DNA of 64,000 bases from Azospirillum thermophilum (lineage in GTDB: Bacteria > Pseudomonadota > Alphaproteobacteria > Azospirillales > Azospirillaceae), in contig NZ_CP029356.1 in NCBI RefSeq assembly GCF_003130795.1, positions 779,001 to 843,000 of the forward strand, written 5' to 3'. Below the pieces are notes generated by a model that saw nothing but the letters and a program-made list of their open reading frames with translations, made no database searches and was not told where the DNA came from. Position numbers and translations under genes: made by a program. This document shows, one piece after another, positions 10,753 to 20,225 of the stretch. Each line of letters starts with the position of its first letter. Positions within the stretch are counted from its first letter, which is position 1.

Positions 10753-11410
10753 TCGCTCTCCCCCGGAATCGCTCGATCGCCTGCATGTCGAGCGTCTCGA
10801 ACCGCTCGCGGATGTGGAACAGGAAGATTCCGAAGATGATGAAGGCGACCATGACCGAGAAGGCGACCGACATCTCCACCACCAGCGGCATGCCGGCGAC
10901 GCCGACCGCCGCCAGGATCAGTCCGTTCTCGATGGACATGAAGCCGACCACCTGGCTGACCGCGTTGCGCCGCGAGATCATCATCAGCAGGCCGAGCAGC
11001 ACGACCGACAGCGACAGCGCCAGATCCTCCCGCGTCAGCGCGCTGGAGTTCTCCGTCACCGGCAGCACCAGCAGGATCGACAGCGTCACCAGCGACACCC
11101 CGGCCAGCATGGTCAGGCCGATGCCCAGCGCCGGCTCGATCGTGCGGTGGATGTCCAGCTTCAGGATGATGCGGTGCAGCGCCACCGGGATGACCACCGC
11201 CTTCAGCACCAGCGTCAGCAGGGCGGTGACGTACAGGTGCGGCTCGTCATGGGCATAGGCCTGCCACGCCGCCGCCGCGGCGAGCGCCAGGGCCTGCCCG
11301 GTGAACATGTGCAGCAGCGAGAACAGCCGCCGCTGGTACAGCAGGGCGAAGCTCATCAGCAGCACCAGCGCGCCCAGGAGATGCGCGGCGTCATAGCCGA
11401 TGTCCACCAT
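10749..11410 (-). CDS. hyfE: Hyf-like membrane subunit HyfE; reading frame lacks its normal stop
   Basis: From the ATG at 11410 the protein shows six or seven membrane helices and the HyfE/NuoK-like pattern (about 215 residues, ending FLFHIRERFETLDMQAIERF). The frame then continues with no stop to 9062, through shadow coding of hyfF and into hyfG, which is not plausible for this family. At 10760-10764 there is a run of five C (five G in the gene). One added base would end the protein after ERFRGESD with TGA at 10749-10751, overlapping the TTG of hyfF, giving 220 residues, the size of E. coli HyfE. The coordinates given assume this repair. Confidence 0.75.
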
Positions 11411-12360
11411 TCACACCCCCGCGACACATAGAGGAAGATGGCGCCGAGCAGGCTGAGCAGCAGCGCCCCGCCGAGGAACTCGCCGACCCGGAACACCCGC
11501 ATCTTGGCGACCGACGTCTCGAACAGGGCCAGCGCCGCGCCGGCGACCGCCATCTTGGCAACGAAGCTGACCAGCCCGCCCGGCACGCTGCCGTGGCTGC
11601 CCGTCGCCAGGCCCCAGGGCACGAAGACGCAGGCGATCAGCGCCACATAGAGCAGCAGCTTCAGCATGCTCGCCGCCTCGACCAGCGCCAGGTGCCGCCC
11701 CGAATACTCCAGCACCATCGCCTCGTGCACCATGGTCAGCTCCAGATGCGTGGCGGGGTTGTCGATGGGGATGCGGGCGTTCTCGGCGACCGCCACCATC
11801 ACCAGCGCGATGAGGGCGAGCGCCAGAGACACGCGCAGCCCCACCGTGCCGGACATCATGAAGTCGGCGATCTCCGCCAGCGAGGTCGAACGCACCAGGA
11901 TGGCGACCGAGAAGACCATCATCAGCATCGCCGGTTCGGCGAAGGCGGCGATCATCATCTCGCGCGACGAGCCGATCCCGCCGAAGGCCGTCCCCACGTC
12001 CATGCCGGCGAGCGCCAGGAAGAAGCGGGCGGAGCCCAGCAGCGCGATCAGCGCGATCAGGTCGGCGGTGGGGGCGAGGGCGAGCTGCGTGGTGAAGACC
12101 GGCACCAGCCCGGCCGCCAGCCAGATGGCGGTGAACATCATGTAGGGCACCGACCGGAACAGCCAGGAGGCGTTGTGCGCCAGCACCACCTCCTTGCGCA
12201 GCAGGCGCGACAGGTCGCGGTAGGGCTGCAGCAGCGAGGGTCCGCGCCGGCCGAGCAGCCGCGCCTTGACCAGCCGCACCCAGCCGGTCAGCAGCGGGGC
12301 GAGCGCCAGCACCAGCAGCATCTGCACGATCTGGTAGAGGATGGCGGCGAGCATGCTCAT
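11356..12360 (-). CDS. hyfC: Hyf-like membrane subunit HyfC (NuoH-like)
   Basis: A 334-residue NuoH-like membrane subunit that links the peripheral arm to the ion-pumping arm. Recognisable parts are RRGPSLLQPYRDLSRLLRKE (near 38), GSSREMMIAAFAEP (near 130) and ARIPIDNPATHLELTMVHEAM (near 210), the quinone-site region of NuoH. Its ATG overlaps the hyfB stop (ATGA). As read, it overlaps hyfE by 55 bp and ends in an unusual Trp/Cys-rich tail. Adding one base to the five-C run at 11416-11420 would end it after LYVSRGV, with the stop directly before the hyfE start. So the last 19 residues may be an artefact. Confidence 0.85.
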   Translation of the reverse strand: MSMLAAILYQIVQMLLVLALAPLLTGWVRLVKARLLGRRGPSLLQPYRDLSRLLRKEVVLAHNASWLFRSVPYMMFTAIWLAAGLVPVFTTQLALAPTADLIALIALLGSARFFLALAGMDVGTAFGGIGSSREMMIAAFAEPAMLMMVFSVAILVRSTSLAEIADFMMSGTVGLRVSLALALIALVMVAVAENARIPIDNPATHLELTMVHEAMVLEYSGRHLALVEAASMLKLLLYVALIACVFVPWGLATGSHGSVPGGLVSFVAKMAVAGAALALFETSVAKMRVFRVGEFLGGALLLSLLGAIFLYVSRGCEWWTSAMTPRISWARWCC

Positions 12361-14378
12361 CGCTGGGTCACCGCCACGACGATCAGGACGAGGACCAGCG
12401 CCGCGAACATCAGCGTCAGATAGCGGCGGATGGTCATGTACTGCAGCCCGTTCACCCGCTGGGTCAGCCAGTCCACCGTCCGGCCGATCGGCGTGAAGAC
12501 CAGCGCCCAGGCGGGGTCGGTCCACGAGACCGACAGCCGCGCCGGCCGCAGATCGCCCGGCTCCGGCATGTCGACCCTGTCGCGGGCATGGAAGACGGTG
12601 CCGCCGAAGGCGCGGCGGATCGGCTGGGCGAAGCTGGAGGCGCCGTACTGCGCCACGCCCTCCGGGTCCGGCGTCTCGAAGCCGCAGCCCCAGGCGATGG
12701 AGCGGCGCAGCTTGTCGCTCGCCCGGCGATGGATCGCCGCCACCAGCAGGACGGACAGCAGTCCGATCACCACCAGCATGATCAGGCCGTTGTAGGAATT
12801 GCCGATGGCCGAGGTCGGCGACAGCCAGAGCCAGGGCTGGTAGGCCCGGTCGTCGAAGGGGCCGGCCTCCACCATCAGCCGCACGGCCGGCTCGAACAGG
12901 CGCAGCAGCGGCGTCGGCAGCACGCCCAGCAGGATGCACAGCACCGCCGGCACCGCCATCCCGGCGCGCATCGCCGGCCCGACCTCCCCCGCCCCGCCGG
13001 CCTCGGCGGAACGCGGACGGCCGAGGAAGGCCGTGCCGTAGAAACGCACGAAGCAGGCGGCGGCCAGTGCCGTGGCGAGCGCCACGGCGGCGCCGACCAC
13101 GGCGATGGCGATCTTCAGCGACCATTCCGGCAGGGCCGGCGCGTTCAGGATGGCCTGGAACAGCAGCCATTCGCCGACGAAGCCGTTCAGGGGCGGCAGC
13201 GCGGAGATGGCCGAGGCGCCGACCAGCGCCAGCACCGCCGTCTCCGGCATCCGGTGGATCAGCCCGCCCAGCCGGTTCAGGTCCCGCGTCCCCGTCGCCG
13301 TCAGGACGGCGCCCGCCACATAGAACAGCAGCGTCTTGAACAGCGAATGGTTCACGACGTGCAGCAGCCCGGCCGACAGGGCGAGCGCCGCGATCACCGG
13401 CGTGTGGCTGGCCTTGAAGACCAGCGCCAGCCCCAGCGCGATCACCACCGCCCCGATGTTCTCGATGGTCGAGCAGGCGAGCAGCCGCTTCACGTCGTCC
13501 TGCATCAGGGCGTAGAGCACGCCCATCACGGCGGTGACCGCCCCGGCCGCCATCATCACCCCGCCCCACCACCAGGCCGGTTCGCCCAGCAGGTCGAACA
13601 GGATGCGCACCATGGCGTAGATCGCCACCTTGGTCATCACCCCGGACATCAGGGCCGAGACATGGCTGGGTGCCGCCGGATGGGCGAGCGGCAGCCAGAC
13701 ATGCAGCGGGACCAGCCCGGCCTTCGATCCCGCCCCCAGCAGGACCAGCAGGACGACCAGCGCAACCTCCGCGTCGTCCGGCACATGGGCGCGGATCGCG
13801 GCGAAGCTGTAGTCGCCGGTCGGCCCGGCGAGAAGCCCGAAGGCCAGCAGCAGGCAGGCGGCGCCGAAGCTCGCCATGATCAGGTAGAGCCTCGCCGCCC
13901 GCGGCGTCTCCGGCTCGCGATGGGTGGACAGCACCAGCAGCCACGACGCCAGCGACATCGCCTCCCAGCCGACCAGGAAGCCGAAGGCGTCCCCCGCCAC
14001 CAGGACGAGGTTCATCCCGGCCAGGAACAGGGGGAACAGCGGCAGCACCGGCCCCGGCGGGGCGTCGTGGCCGCCGTGATGGGCGCGCTCGTACCCCCAG
14101 CCGAACAGACTCGCGGTGACACCGCCGAAATTCACCACCAGCAGGAAGAAGGCGGACAGGGCATCCAGCCGCAGATGCAGCCCGATCCACGGCACCCCCA
14201 TCGGCAGCAGCAGCTCCTGCGGCGGCGCGCGGCCGGCGAGCGCCAGGACCGCGGCCAGGACGGCGGCCCCGCACACCACGCCGGTTCCTCCATAGACCGC
14301 GGCGGAAATCCACGGCGCACGGCGTGCCGCAACCCCGACGGCTGCCAAGGCCACAAGGATCAGGATCGGGACTGTCAT
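12357..14378 (-). CDS. hyfB: Hyf-like antiporter-type membrane subunit HyfB
   Basis: A 673-residue protein of the NuoL/HyfB family with about 16 membrane helices and the usual charged intramembrane residues (GWEAMSLASWLLV, GAGSKAGLVPLHVWLPLAHP, CSTIENIGAV). It is the first gene of the hyfB-C-E-F-G-I operon and a proton- or sodium-translocating subunit. The start is uncertain: ATG at 14378 begins the first hydrophobic helix and gives the E. coli HyfB length; ATG at 14417 would add 13 residues. Neither has a clear ribosome-binding site. E. coli hyfA, hyfD and hyfH have no counterpart here, nor do hyp maturation genes or formate dehydrogenase. Confidence 0.88.
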   Translation of the reverse strand: MTVPILILVALAAVGVAARRAPWISAAVYGGTGVVCGAAVLAAVLALAGRAPPQELLLPMGVPWIGLHLRLDALSAFFLLVVNFGGVTASLFGWGYERAHHGGHDAPPGPVLPLFPLFLAGMNLVLVAGDAFGFLVGWEAMSLASWLLVLSTHREPETPRAARLYLIMASFGAACLLLAFGLLAGPTGDYSFAAIRAHVPDDAEVALVVLLVLLGAGSKAGLVPLHVWLPLAHPAAPSHVSALMSGVMTKVAIYAMVRILFDLLGEPAWWWGGVMMAAGAVTAVMGVLYALMQDDVKRLLACSTIENIGAVVIALGLALVFKASHTPVIAALALSAGLLHVVNHSLFKTLLFYVAGAVLTATGTRDLNRLGGLIHRMPETAVLALVGASAISALPPLNGFVGEWLLFQAILNAPALPEWSLKIAIAVVGAAVALATALAAACFVRFYGTAFLGRPRSAEAGGAGEVGPAMRAGMAVPAVLCILLGVLPTPLLRLFEPAVRLMVEAGPFDDRAYQPWLWLSPTSAIGNSYNGLIMLVVIGLLSVLLVAAIHRRASDKLRRSIAWGCGFETPDPEGVAQYGASSFAQPIRRAFGGTVFHARDRVDMPEPGDLRPARLSVSWTDPAWALVFTPIGRTVDWLTQRVNGLQYMTIRRYLTLMFAALVLVLIVVAVTQR

Positions 14379-14417
14379 CAGGAACAAGGCGGGGAACCCG
14401 GCGGGGTTAATACCCAT

Positions 14418-15208
14418 ACATTGTAAGGATGTTCCCCGGCGGCATTGCAAGCGGAAATTCCATTGCCGACATAGTAAAATCCGAAGACAGCCATGCACGC
14501 GAATGCGGAAAAGAAAAAAGCGGCCCGCCGATAGTTCAGGCGAACCGCTTTGAGTTTGTTCGGGAGGAAACGCAACCAAGTTGCAAGGGCGTTTGTACGC
14601 CGAAGAAGGTTAACGCCGAGTAAAGCCGGTAGAAAAACTTCAAGCACATCCTTTTTTGCAAAGTCATACCTCTTCCGCGCATCCCGGCTCCAGCTTGGCA
14701 GCAGGCAATCGCACCGTCTGGGACGTGTCCCGCCAGTCCCGGCGCGTCCGTCTCCGCAGGGACTCTCCTCCCGGTTGCGCCCGATCCCTGCTGCGGGCGA
14801 TGGACCGCCGTGGGGAGGTTGCAACAGCAGTCCATCCCTCTCCGGCGCGGGGCGTCCCGCCCGGCCCCGGATCGCCGGATCCGCCGTTTCCCCGCCGTTT
14901 CCTGCCGGACTTGCCCCGGCGATGGCGCCCCGTTACTGTGGGCTCATCATCGACAGACCTGTCACCGCTCGAAGGCCGCCGCCGCGCCTCTCCCCATTGT
15001 GCAGGCCGTGCACAACGGATGCACACGAACGGACGCAGTAACTCACTGTTTCTTCTAACGGAATCGCGGTTCTCACCATTGTGCGCCGGAAACACGCTGC
15101 ACACTGCGCCCAATGCCGCCCGGCGCCCGACCGGGATGTGCGCTGGCGTCCGGCGCCGGTCGGGAGTATAGGGGCGGGCTCAGGTTCGCCAACGACGTCC
15201 AAGGTCCC
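14418..15208. other. 790-bp gap between hyfB and tex
   Basis: No protein gene can be supported. The part at 14430-14680 is much more A+T-rich than its surroundings and should hold the hyfB promoter. A minus-strand terminator is at 14514-14552 although no gene precedes it, so an unannotated transcript may start between about 14560 and 15100. The best minus-strand reading frame inside (14536-14667, 43 codons, ggaagagg near its start) is too short to call. The 3' part (14700-15150) is high in G+C and featureless. Confidence 0.4.
14514..14552 (-). terminator. Rho-independent terminator without an obvious gene
   Basis: Read on the minus strand, aaagcggttcgcc pairs with ggcgggccgcttt around a short loop and is followed by a T-rich tract (ttttttctttt). 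The orientation means it would end a transcript coming from the hyfB-tex gap, upstream of hyfB. On the plus strand the T tract is poor. Confidence 0.6.
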
Positions 15209-17581
15209 ATGCAGTCCATCGCCCGCCGTATCGCAGACGAGCTCTCGGTCCGCGAAGCCCAGGTCGCCGCCGCGGTCGCCCTTCTCGACGAAGGCTCGAC
15301 GGTTCCCTTCATCGCGCGCTACCGCAAGGAGGCGACCGGCGGCCTCGACGATACGCAGCTCCGCACGCTGGAGGAGCGGCTGGGCTACCTGCGCGAACTT
15401 GAGGAGCGGCGCGAGTCGATCCTCGCCTCGATCGGCGAGCAGGGCAAGCTGACGCCGGAGCTGGAGCAGCAGATCCGGCAGGCCGACACCAAGACCCGGC
15501 TGGAGGACCTCTACCTCCCCTACAAGCAGAAGCGGCGCACCAAGGCGCAGATCGCGCGGGAGGCCGGGCTGGAGCCGCTGGCCGACCTGCTGCTGTCCGA
15601 TCCCACCCGCAAGCCGGAGGCGGAGGCCGCCGCCTTCGTCGATCCCGACAGGCAGGTCGCCGACGTCAAGGCGGCGCTGGACGGCGCCCGCCACATCCTG
15701 GTGGAGCGCTTCGGCGAGGATGCCGAGCTGGTCGGCCGGCTGCGCGGCCTGATGGCCGACAAGGGCGTCGTCGCCTCCAAGGTGATCGACGGAAAGGCGG
15801 AGGAGGGCGCCAAGTTCTCCGACTACTTCGGCTTCTCGGAGGCCTGGGCCAAGGTCCCGTCGCACCGGGCGCTCGCCCTGTTCCGTGGCCGGGCGCAGGG
15901 CGTGCTCGACCTCCGGCTCGACTTGGCCGTGGATGACGGGCAACCCCACCCGGCGGAGACCGCCATCACCGCCCACACCGGAATCCGCGACCTCGGCCGG
16001 CCGGCCGACAAGTGGCTGTCCGACGTCGTCCGCTGGACCTGGAAGCTGAAGATCGGCCCGCACATCGAGACCGACCTGATGGGCAGCCTGCGGGAACGGG
16101 CGGAGGACGAGGCGATCCGCGTCTTCGCCCGCAACCTCCACGACCTGCTGCTGGCGGCGCCGGCCGGCCCGCGCGCCACCATCGGGCTCGACCCCGGCAT
16201 CCGCACCGGCGTCAAGGTCGCGGTGGTCGATGCGACCGGCAAGCTGGTGGAGACCACCACCGTCTACCCGCATCCGCCGCGCAACGACTGGGACGGCTCC
16301 CTCGCCGTGCTGGCGGCCCTCGCCAAGCGCCACGGCGCAGAGCTGATCTCCATCGGCAACGGCACGGCCAGCCGCGAGACCGACAAGCTCGCCAGCGACC
16401 TGATGAAGCGCCATCCCGAGCTCGGCCTGACCAAGCTGGTGGTCAGCGAGGCCGGCGCCTCCGTCTACTCGGCGTCCGAGACGGCGGCGGCGGAGTTCCC
16501 GTCGCTCGACGTGTCGCTGCGCGGGGCGGTCTCCATCGCCCGCCGCCTGCAGGACCCGCTGGCCGAGCTGGTGAAGATCGAGCCGAAGTCGATCGGCGTC
16601 GGCCAGTACCAGCACGACGTCTCCGGCAGCAAGCTGGCACGCTCGCTGGACGCCGTGGTGGAGGACTGCGTGAACGCGGTGGGCGTCGACCTCAACACCG
16701 CCTCGGTCCCGCTGCTGACCCGCGTGTCGGGCCTCAACGAGACGATCGCCCGCAACATCGTGGAGTTCCGCGACCGCAACGGCGCCTTCCGCTCGCGCAG
16801 GCAGCTTCTCGACGTGCCGCGGCTGGGGCCGAAGACCTTCGAGCAGGCGGCGGGCTTCCTGCGCATCCGCGGCGGCGACAACCCGCTCGACACCTCCGCC
16901 GTCCACCCCGAAGCCTACCCGGTGGTCGAGCGCATCCTGAAGAAGACCGGCAGGGAGCTCGGCAGCGTCATCGGCGACGCCCGCTTCCTGCGCTCCCTCG
17001 CCCCGGACGAGTTCACCGACGAGCGGTTCGGCGTCCCGACCGTCGAGGACATCCTGAAGGAGCTGGAGAAGCCGGGCCGCGACCCGCGTCCGGAGTTCAA
17101 GACCGCCACCTTCAGGGACGGGGTCGAGGAGCTGAAGGACCTGCAGACCGGCATGGTGCTTGAGGGCGTGGTGACCAACGTCACCGCCTTCGGCGCCTTC
17201 GTCGATGTCGGCGTCCACCAGGACGGGCTGGTCCACATCTCCCAGCTCTCCAACAGTTTCGTGAAGGACCCGCATACGGTCGTGAAGGCCGGCGACGTGG
17301 TCAAGGTGAAGGTCCTGGAGGTCGACATCCCGCGCAAGCGCATCGCGCTGACGATGCGGATGGGCGAGCCCGCGGCGCGTGCTGCGGCCGGCGAGGCCGG
17401 CGGCCCCGCCCGCGGCGGCCGCGACGACCGCCGTCCGCCCGCGGCCGGAAAGGGGCCTGCCGGCAAGGGGCAGGCGGCGCCCAGGCAGAGCGCGCCCAAA
17501 CAGCCGCCCAAGCCCGCCGAGCCGGTCAACAACGCCTTCGCCGAGGCCTTCGCCCGCGCCCAGGCGAGCAGGAAGCGCTGA
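15209..17581 (+). CDS. tex: Tex family RNA-binding transcription accessory protein
   Basis: A 790-residue cytoplasmic protein with the Tex layout: N-terminal helical part ([19 protein letters not shown] type opening, [16 protein letters not shown]), a YqgF-like RNase-H fold (about 325-450; [18 protein letters not shown]), helix-hairpin-helix repeats ([29 protein letters not shown]) and an S1 RNA-binding domain (about 647-720; [19 protein letters not shown]). A low-complexity basic/Gly/Pro tail follows. The start at 15209 is chosen because the family begins there; the frame is open further upstream without similarity. It is monocistronic, with a hairpin just after the stop. Confidence 0.95.
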   Translation: MQSIARRIADELSVREAQVAAAVALLDEGSTVPFIARYRKEATGGLDDTQLRTLEERLGYLRELEERRESILASIGEQGKLTPELEQQIRQADTKTRLEDLYLPYKQKRRTKAQIAREAGLEPLADLLLSDPTRKPEAEAAAFVDPDRQVADVKAALDGARHILVERFGEDAELVGRLRGLMADKGVVASKVIDGKAEEGAKFSDYFGFSEAWAKVPSHRALALFRGRAQGVLDLRLDLAVDDGQPHPAETAITAHTGIRDLGRPADKWLSDVVRWTWKLKIGPHIETDLMGSLRERAEDEAIRVFARNLHDLLLAAPAGPRATIGLDPGIRTGVKVAVVDATGKLVETTTVYPHPPRNDWDGSLAVLAALAKRHGAELISIGNGTASRETDKLASDLMKRHPELGLTKLVVSEAGASVYSASETAAAEFPSLDVSLRGAVSIARRLQDPLAELVKIEPKSIGVGQYQHDVSGSKLARSLDAVVEDCVNAVGVDLNTASVPLLTRVSGLNETIARNIVEFRDRNGAFRSRRQLLDVPRLGPKTFEQAAGFLRIRGGDNPLDTSAVHPEAYPVVERILKKTGRELGSVIGDARFLRSLAPDEFTDERFGVPTVEDILKELEKPGRDPRPEFKTATFRDGVEELKDLQTGMVLEGVVTNVTAFGAFVDVGVHQDGLVHISQLSNSFVKDPHTVVKAGDVVKVKVLEVDIPRKRIALTMRMGEPAARAAAGEAGGPARGGRDDRRPPAAGKGPAGKGQAAPRQSAPKQPPKPAEPVNNAFAEAFARAQASRKR

Positions 17582-17591
17582 CCACCACCGG

Positions 17592-17615
17592 GGAGCGGTC
17601 CTTCCGGACCGCTCC
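17592..17615 (+). terminator. Hairpin after tex, probable terminator
   Basis: A perfect 10-bp stem (ggagcggtcc / ggaccgctcc) closes a four-base loop directly after tex. It lacks a real T tract, so it may act with Rho or only protect the 3' end. Confidence 0.5.
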
Positions 17616-17680
17616 GCTTCGCGAGGGCCATGGACGCGGCGCGGCGGACACGTTAGGGTTCCTGACGGTTGCCTGCCGAC

Positions 17681-18798
17681 ATGGACCGGATGAACTCGCC
17701 CACCCTCAAGATCGTCGTCGCTTACTGCGTCGCCGCCTCGCTCTGGGTGGTCGGGTCGGACCAGCTCATCGCCGCGGCCGGGCTGACCGGCGTGACGATC
17801 GGCCAGACGATGAAGGGGCTGCTGTTCGTCGGCTGCACCGCCATCCTGCTGTGCTGGGTGCTGTGGCGGGAGTTCTCCCTGCGCGAGGACGCGGAGGAGA
17901 TGCTGCGCAGCACGCTGGGCCAGCTCCGCCAGTCGGAGTCCGACCTCCGCGCCATCGTCGACAATCTGCCCGACGCCTTCTACCGCACCGACCTCGCCGG
18001 CCGTGTCGTCATGGCCTCCCCCAGTTCGCCCGGGAGTTCGGCTTCGACCAGCGCGAGGTGCTGGGGATCCAGATCGCCGACTACTATGCCGAACCCGACG
18101 GCCGCTCGGCCTTCCTGGCGGCGCTGGAGCGCAACGGCGGCCAGGTCCGCCAGTACGAGGTGCCGATGCGCCGGCGCGACGGCACCGTCTTCTGGCTGTC
18201 GGTCAACGCGGTCTTCCGCCGCGACGACGGCGGCCGGCCGATCGGGATCGAAGGCATCGCCCGCAACATCACCGAGCAGCGGGCGACCTCGGAACGGCTG
18301 CGCCACCTCGCCGGCCACGACGCCCTGACCGGGCTGTGCAACCGGCTGCTGTTCGAGGACCGGCTGGACCACGCCATCGCCCGGGCGCGGCGCGACAACC
18401 GCAGCTTCGCCCTGCTCTTCCTCGACCTCGACGGCTTCAAGGAGATCAACGACAGCCACGGCCACCATGCCGGCGACGCCACCCTGACCCTGGTGGCGGA
18501 GCGGCTCGCCGCCGCGCTGCGCGACAGCGACACCGTCGCCCGCATGGGCGGTGACGAGTTCGCCGCCCTGCTGGAGGGGATCGGCAGCGCCGACGACGCC
18601 CTGACCGTCGCCCAGAAGCTGATCGAAACGGTGCGGGCGCCGCTGCCCGACCTGCCCTGCCGGGTCTCCACCAGCGTCGGCGTCGCTCTCTTCCCGCGCG
18701 ACGGCGCCGACTCCGATGCGCTGCTGCGCAGCGCCGACCAGGCCATGTACCGTGCCAAGCGGCTCGGCAAGAACCGCTGCGAAGTCAACCCGTACTGA
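17681..18798 (+). pseudogene. Membrane PAS-GGDEF diguanylate cyclase, frameshifted
   Basis: The first frame encodes two membrane segments (KIVVAYCVAASLWVVG; GLLFVGCTAILLCWVLW), a coiled stretch and the start of a PAS domain (SESDLRAIVDNLPDAFYRTD). After AGRVVMAS the PAS homology jumps to the next frame (QFAREFGFDQREVLG), which continues to a full GGDEF domain with intact RMGGDEFAA and the usual C-terminus. The break is at 18018-18022, a run of five C; six C would give one open frame of about 370 residues. The protein would make c-di-GMP, the ligand of PelD in the pel operon of this window. Without repair only a truncated membrane protein is made. There is no EAL domain. Confidence 0.8.
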
Positions 18799-18814
18799 AT
18801 TCCGGATCGTCCCG

Positions 18815-19456
18815 ATGCTCTCCTACGACCTCGCCCACTGGTCGGCCTTCCTGACCGCCGCCGTGCTGCTGAACATCTCGCCCGGCCCCGACATGGCCTT
18901 CATCATGGGCCACACGGTGCGCGGCGGCACGCGCGCCGGCATGGCGGCCACCTTCGGGGTGTGGACCGGCGCCTTCGGCCATGTGGTGATGGCGGCACTC
19001 GGCCTGTCGGCGGTCATCGCCGCCTCGGCCACCGCCTTCGCGGTGGTGAAGTGGGTCGGCGTCGCCTATCTGCTGTGGATCGGCGTCCGGGCACTGCTGT
19101 CCAAAGGGGGCGGGCTTACCCTGGACGACGTGCCGTCCGGCGCGCGCGGCGACATCTGGTCGGTCTATCGCCAGGGTGTGCTGATCGACCTGCTGAACCC
19201 AAAGGCGGCGATCTTCTTCCTGGCCTTCCTGCCGCAGTTCGTGGTGGAGGGCGCCGGACCGGTCTGGGTGCAGCTCATGGTCCACGGGCTGCTGATCATC
19301 CTGGTCGCCATGTTCATCGAGCCGCCGCTGGTCCTCCTCGGCGACCGGCTGGTGGTGCGGCTGCGCGACAGCCGCCGGCTCGGCCTCTGGCTCGACCGGG
19401 CGCTGGGCTCGCTGCTCATCGCGCTCGGCCTCCGGCTGGCGGTGGAGGAGCGCTGA
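18815..19456 (+). CDS. LysE/RhtB family exporter
   Basis: A 213-residue inner-membrane protein with six predicted helices and the LysE/RhtB signature near the N-terminus (NISPGPDMAFIMGHTVRGG) and in the middle (LIDLLNPKAAIFFLAFLPQF). The family exports amino acids or related small molecules by the proton gradient; the substrate cannot be read from sequence. It begins 16 bp after the diguanylate cyclase stop, so it may be co-transcribed with it. It converges with a second LysE-type gene, with only four bases between the stop codons. Confidence 0.9.
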   Translation: MLSYDLAHWSAFLTAAVLLNISPGPDMAFIMGHTVRGGTRAGMAATFGVWTGAFGHVVMAALGLSAVIAASATAFAVVKWVGVAYLLWIGVRALLSKGGGLTLDDVPSGARGDIWSVYRQGVLIDLLNPKAAIFFLAFLPQFVVEGAGPVWVQLMVHGLLIILVAMFIEPPLVLLGDRLVVRLRDSRRLGLWLDRALGSLLIALGLRLAVEER

Positions 19457-19460
19457 CCGC

Positions 19461-20096
19461 TCACGACGGCCGCGCCGCATCCAGCACGAGCCGCAGCCCC
19501 AGCGCGCCGATGACCCCGGCCGCCACCCGGTCGATCCGGCTCTTCCAGCGCAGGTAGGCGGCGCGCGGACGTCCGGCGGAAAAGGCGAGCGCCACGGCCG
19601 CGTACCAGCCCGTCTCCAGCAGGAAGATCAAGGGCGGCAGGGCGAGGAACAGCCAGCCGGGCGGGTCCGGCGGCAGCAGCGCCGCGAAGACGCTGCCATA
19701 GACGATGGCGGTCTTGGGGTTGCTGACCTGGGTCATCAGCGCGAAGGAGAAGGCCCGGCCGGTTCCCGCCTCGCGCGGGATGCCACCCTCCCCCATGCTC
19801 AGCGGCTCCGACGCTCCCCGCCAGATCCGGACGGCGAGCCAGACGAGATAGGCGCCGCCCGCCAGCTTCAGCCCGGCATAGAGCCAGGAGACCTGGGAAA
19901 GGATGGCATGCAGTCCGGCGAGCGCCAGGCCGCCGAACAGCACTCCGCCCAGCCCCATGCCGACCGCCGACGCCAGCCCGGCCCGCCGCGACACCGCGAC
20001 CGAGGTGCGGGCCACCAGCACGAAGCTCGGCCCCGGGCTGACCACCCCGACCGCCAGCGCGCCGAGGATCCCCGCCAGTGCCAGTACCGCATCCAT
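19461..20096 (-). CDS. LysE/RhtB family exporter
   Basis: A 211-residue protein of the same family as the convergent neighbour, with six helices and the motifs GVVSPGPSFVLVART and MTQVSNPKTAIVYGSVFAAL. The two are clearly diverged, so this is not a recent inverted duplication. The gene is monocistronic; the next minus-strand operon upstream has its own terminator at 20157-20191. Substrate unknown. Confidence 0.9.
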   Translation of the reverse strand: MDAVLALAGILGALAVGVVSPGPSFVLVARTSVAVSRRAGLASAVGMGLGGVLFGGLALAGLHAILSQVSWLYAGLKLAGGAYLVWLAVRIWRGASEPLSMGEGGIPREAGTGRAFSFALMTQVSNPKTAIVYGSVFAALLPPDPPGWLFLALPPLIFLLETGWYAAVALAFSAGRPRAAYLRWKSRIDRVAAGVIGALGLRLVLDAARPS

Positions 20097-20156
20097 TCCG
20101 CCACCCCTCCTCCTCCGGTTGATGCGGATGCAAGACTACACCTCTGCCGCACAAAC

Positions 20157-20191
20157 AAAAGGCCCCCCGTCCACGGGGTGGGCGAGGGGCC
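20157..20191 (-). terminator. Rho-independent terminator of the recombination operon
   Basis: On the minus strand ggcccctcgcccaccccg pairs with cggggggcc-type sequence, followed by ttttg. It lies 35 bp after the last gene of the operon (20226) and separates it from the LysE gene. Confidence 0.75.
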
Positions 20192-20225
20192 AAGGGCTGG
20201 CGACGGCCGGGACTTGCGGGGGAAG

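Noticed and set aside
14420..14520. Possible sigma-54 promoter for the hyf operon (tggaatttccgcttgcaat)
   Set aside because: The GG to GC spacing is 11, not the required 10, and no sigma-54 activator gene is adjacent.
14378..14824. 148-codon frame upstream of hyfB with some hydrophobic stretches
   Set aside because: It overlaps the hyfB leader, crosses the terminator hairpin and shows no family similarity or good ribosome-binding site.
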